Positions 63,401-64,000 of a stretch of DNA of 64,000 bases are shown here, in pieces. A program made the translations under genes and the position numbers. The stretch lies in assembly GCA_033557835.1 (NCBI GenBank), contig JAWQRO010000018.1, positions 1 to 64,000 on the forward strand, in the 5' to 3' direction. Numbering within the stretch: the first letter of the stretch is position 1; every line of letters begins with the position of its first letter. This DNA comes from Helochares maculicollis. Lineage: Eukaryota > Arthropoda > Insecta > Coleoptera > Hydrophilidae. Below the pieces are notes generated by a model. That model was not told the DNA's origin. It did no database searches and saw nothing but the letters and a program-made list of their open reading frames with translations.

Positions 63401-64000
63401 TATGCGGTGGAGCACCAATTATCTAGCTATAGTATATGGCCTTATGCATTATATTTAATCAACAGAGCCAGAAAATTCAAAAATTTGATATTCTTCATTA
63501 TTGATAATAGTAGTTCCATATATCATTTCGCAGTCGCAAATGATGAAAAATAGTATGCCAAAGAGTCGTCTTACATATAATTGAAAGGCTAATCTTCCTT
63601 TGAAGTGTGCTAAACTTTCGAAAATGTAAACATTATTATAGGGTTGAAAGACCTTTTTGAATATTTTCCACAAATGGTCCAATATTGGATTTTGTGATTG
63701 GACTGTAAATACTGTGAACGTGCCTAATGTAATCATCTTATTTTTTCCAGGAATAATCCCTCGATTTTGTAAAAGCCTATTTGCTCGCCTGTCAGAATTA
63801 GGCCCTACTTCAACATCAACTGTAGAAATAAGTTACTTTGAAATATATAATGAAAAAATTCACAATTTATTGGCATCAACACCTGCTTTAAACAGGCAGC
63901 CATTAAAAGTTAGAGAACATCCAGTATGGGGGCCTTATGTAGTAGATTTGACTGTGCATACAGTTAAAAATTATAAAGAATTAAGAAACTTTTTAATGAT
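60416..64000 (+). CDS. Klp38B: Kinesin-3 family motor, KIF14/Klp38B-like (partial, runs off the right edge)
   Basis: Exon 1 is 60416-60941 (donor GTAAGA) and exon 2 starts at 63751 (acceptor TTTTTTCCAG) and continues past 64000; the join completes a Gly codon. A short Pro/Ser/Lys-rich N-terminus (TPRTPYG, ENHPPQTPECYRHVSVETPG) precedes the motor domain. The motor begins NLQVAVRIRPMNIRELS, has the P-loop in FAYGQTGSGKSYSMMG, then GIIPRFCKSLFARL, EISYFEIYNEKIHNLL and VREHPVWGPYVVDL. The VREHP.GPYV block is typical of kinesin-3 motors. The short ETP-containing N-terminus suggests KIF14, which in Drosophila is Klp38B and works in mitosis and cytokinesis. The exact subfamily cannot be settled without the tail. 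Confidence 0.85.
61123..62690 (+). repeat. Non-coding dispersed repeat, copy 2, in the kinesin intron
   Basis: The same family as 1843-3080, in the same orientation. It shares the start block (CAGCCTGTTTCAGAATTAAG), the TTTGCATTTTGAGGCATAAT block, the internal tandem units and the CCAGGTCATGG end block. It is somewhat longer, with extra sequence near 61300-61420 and 61750-62100. It lies within the 2.8-kb first kinesin intron. Confidence 0.7.
62690..63260 (-). repeat. Inverted partial copy of the same repeat
   Basis: This stretch is the reverse complement of about 2205-3080. It also pairs with the end of the adjacent copy 2, so the DNA around 62560-62790 can fold into a long hairpin with stems containing ATACCAGGTC and its complement. 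The arrangement is either a fold-back element or a second insertion in opposite orientation. Confidence 0.65.

Overview
The window is animal nuclear DNA, almost certainly from an insect and most likely a beetle. Introns follow GT-AG rules, the intergenic DNA is AT-rich and full of mariner-type transposons, and the conserved genes are insect/metazoan housekeeping genes. A degenerate (TCAGG)n tract at about 7.87-8.85 kb points to Coleoptera, because TCAGG is the telomere repeat of many beetles (for example Tribolium). No species call is made.

Layout. 0-11 kb: mariner relics, a roughly 1.2-kb non-coding repeat, two exons of a wide awake (wake)/ANKFN1-like gene on the minus strand (6054-6413), then the telomere-like tract. 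That tract is interrupted by the 3' end of an R1-clade (SART/TRAS-like) retrotransposon with a short poly(A) and is followed directly by a DD37D (maT) transposon. 11.3-37.4 kb: a tandem cluster of DUF229 genes, which encode membrane-anchored proteins of the alkaline-phosphatase/sulfatase fold. Five are intact (one plus, three minus, one plus) and three are broken. All five intact copies can be modelled with a tiny first exon for the cytoplasmic tail and a phase-0 intron placed just before the membrane anchor, although the first exon of one (20.4-22.8 kb) is weakly supported. An apparently intact 1.27-kb mariner and remnants of R1-like and RTE-like retrotransposons sit between the cluster members.

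41.2-64 kb: a compact housekeeping block. The histone H3K36 methyltransferase Set2/SETD2 occupies eight exons on the minus strand (2378 aa; AWS-SET-postSET, WW and SRI domains) with a mariner in its large sixth intron. It is followed by mitochondrial ribosomal protein L3 (four exons, plus), TMCO1 (two exons, minus) and the first two exons of a KIF14/Klp38B-like kinesin (plus), which runs off the right edge. The kinesin intron holds a second copy, with an inverted partial copy, of the repeat seen at the left end.

How the parts relate. Set2, mRpL3, TMCO1 and the kinesin are unrelated in function and are arranged as divergent and convergent pairs. The DUF229 cluster is the lineage-specific part: it shows duplication, pseudogene formation and, in one intact member (25.55-28.14 kb), loss of two predicted metal-ligand residues, which suggests a pseudoenzyme. 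No tRNA, rRNA, CRISPR or prokaryotic-type operon was seen.
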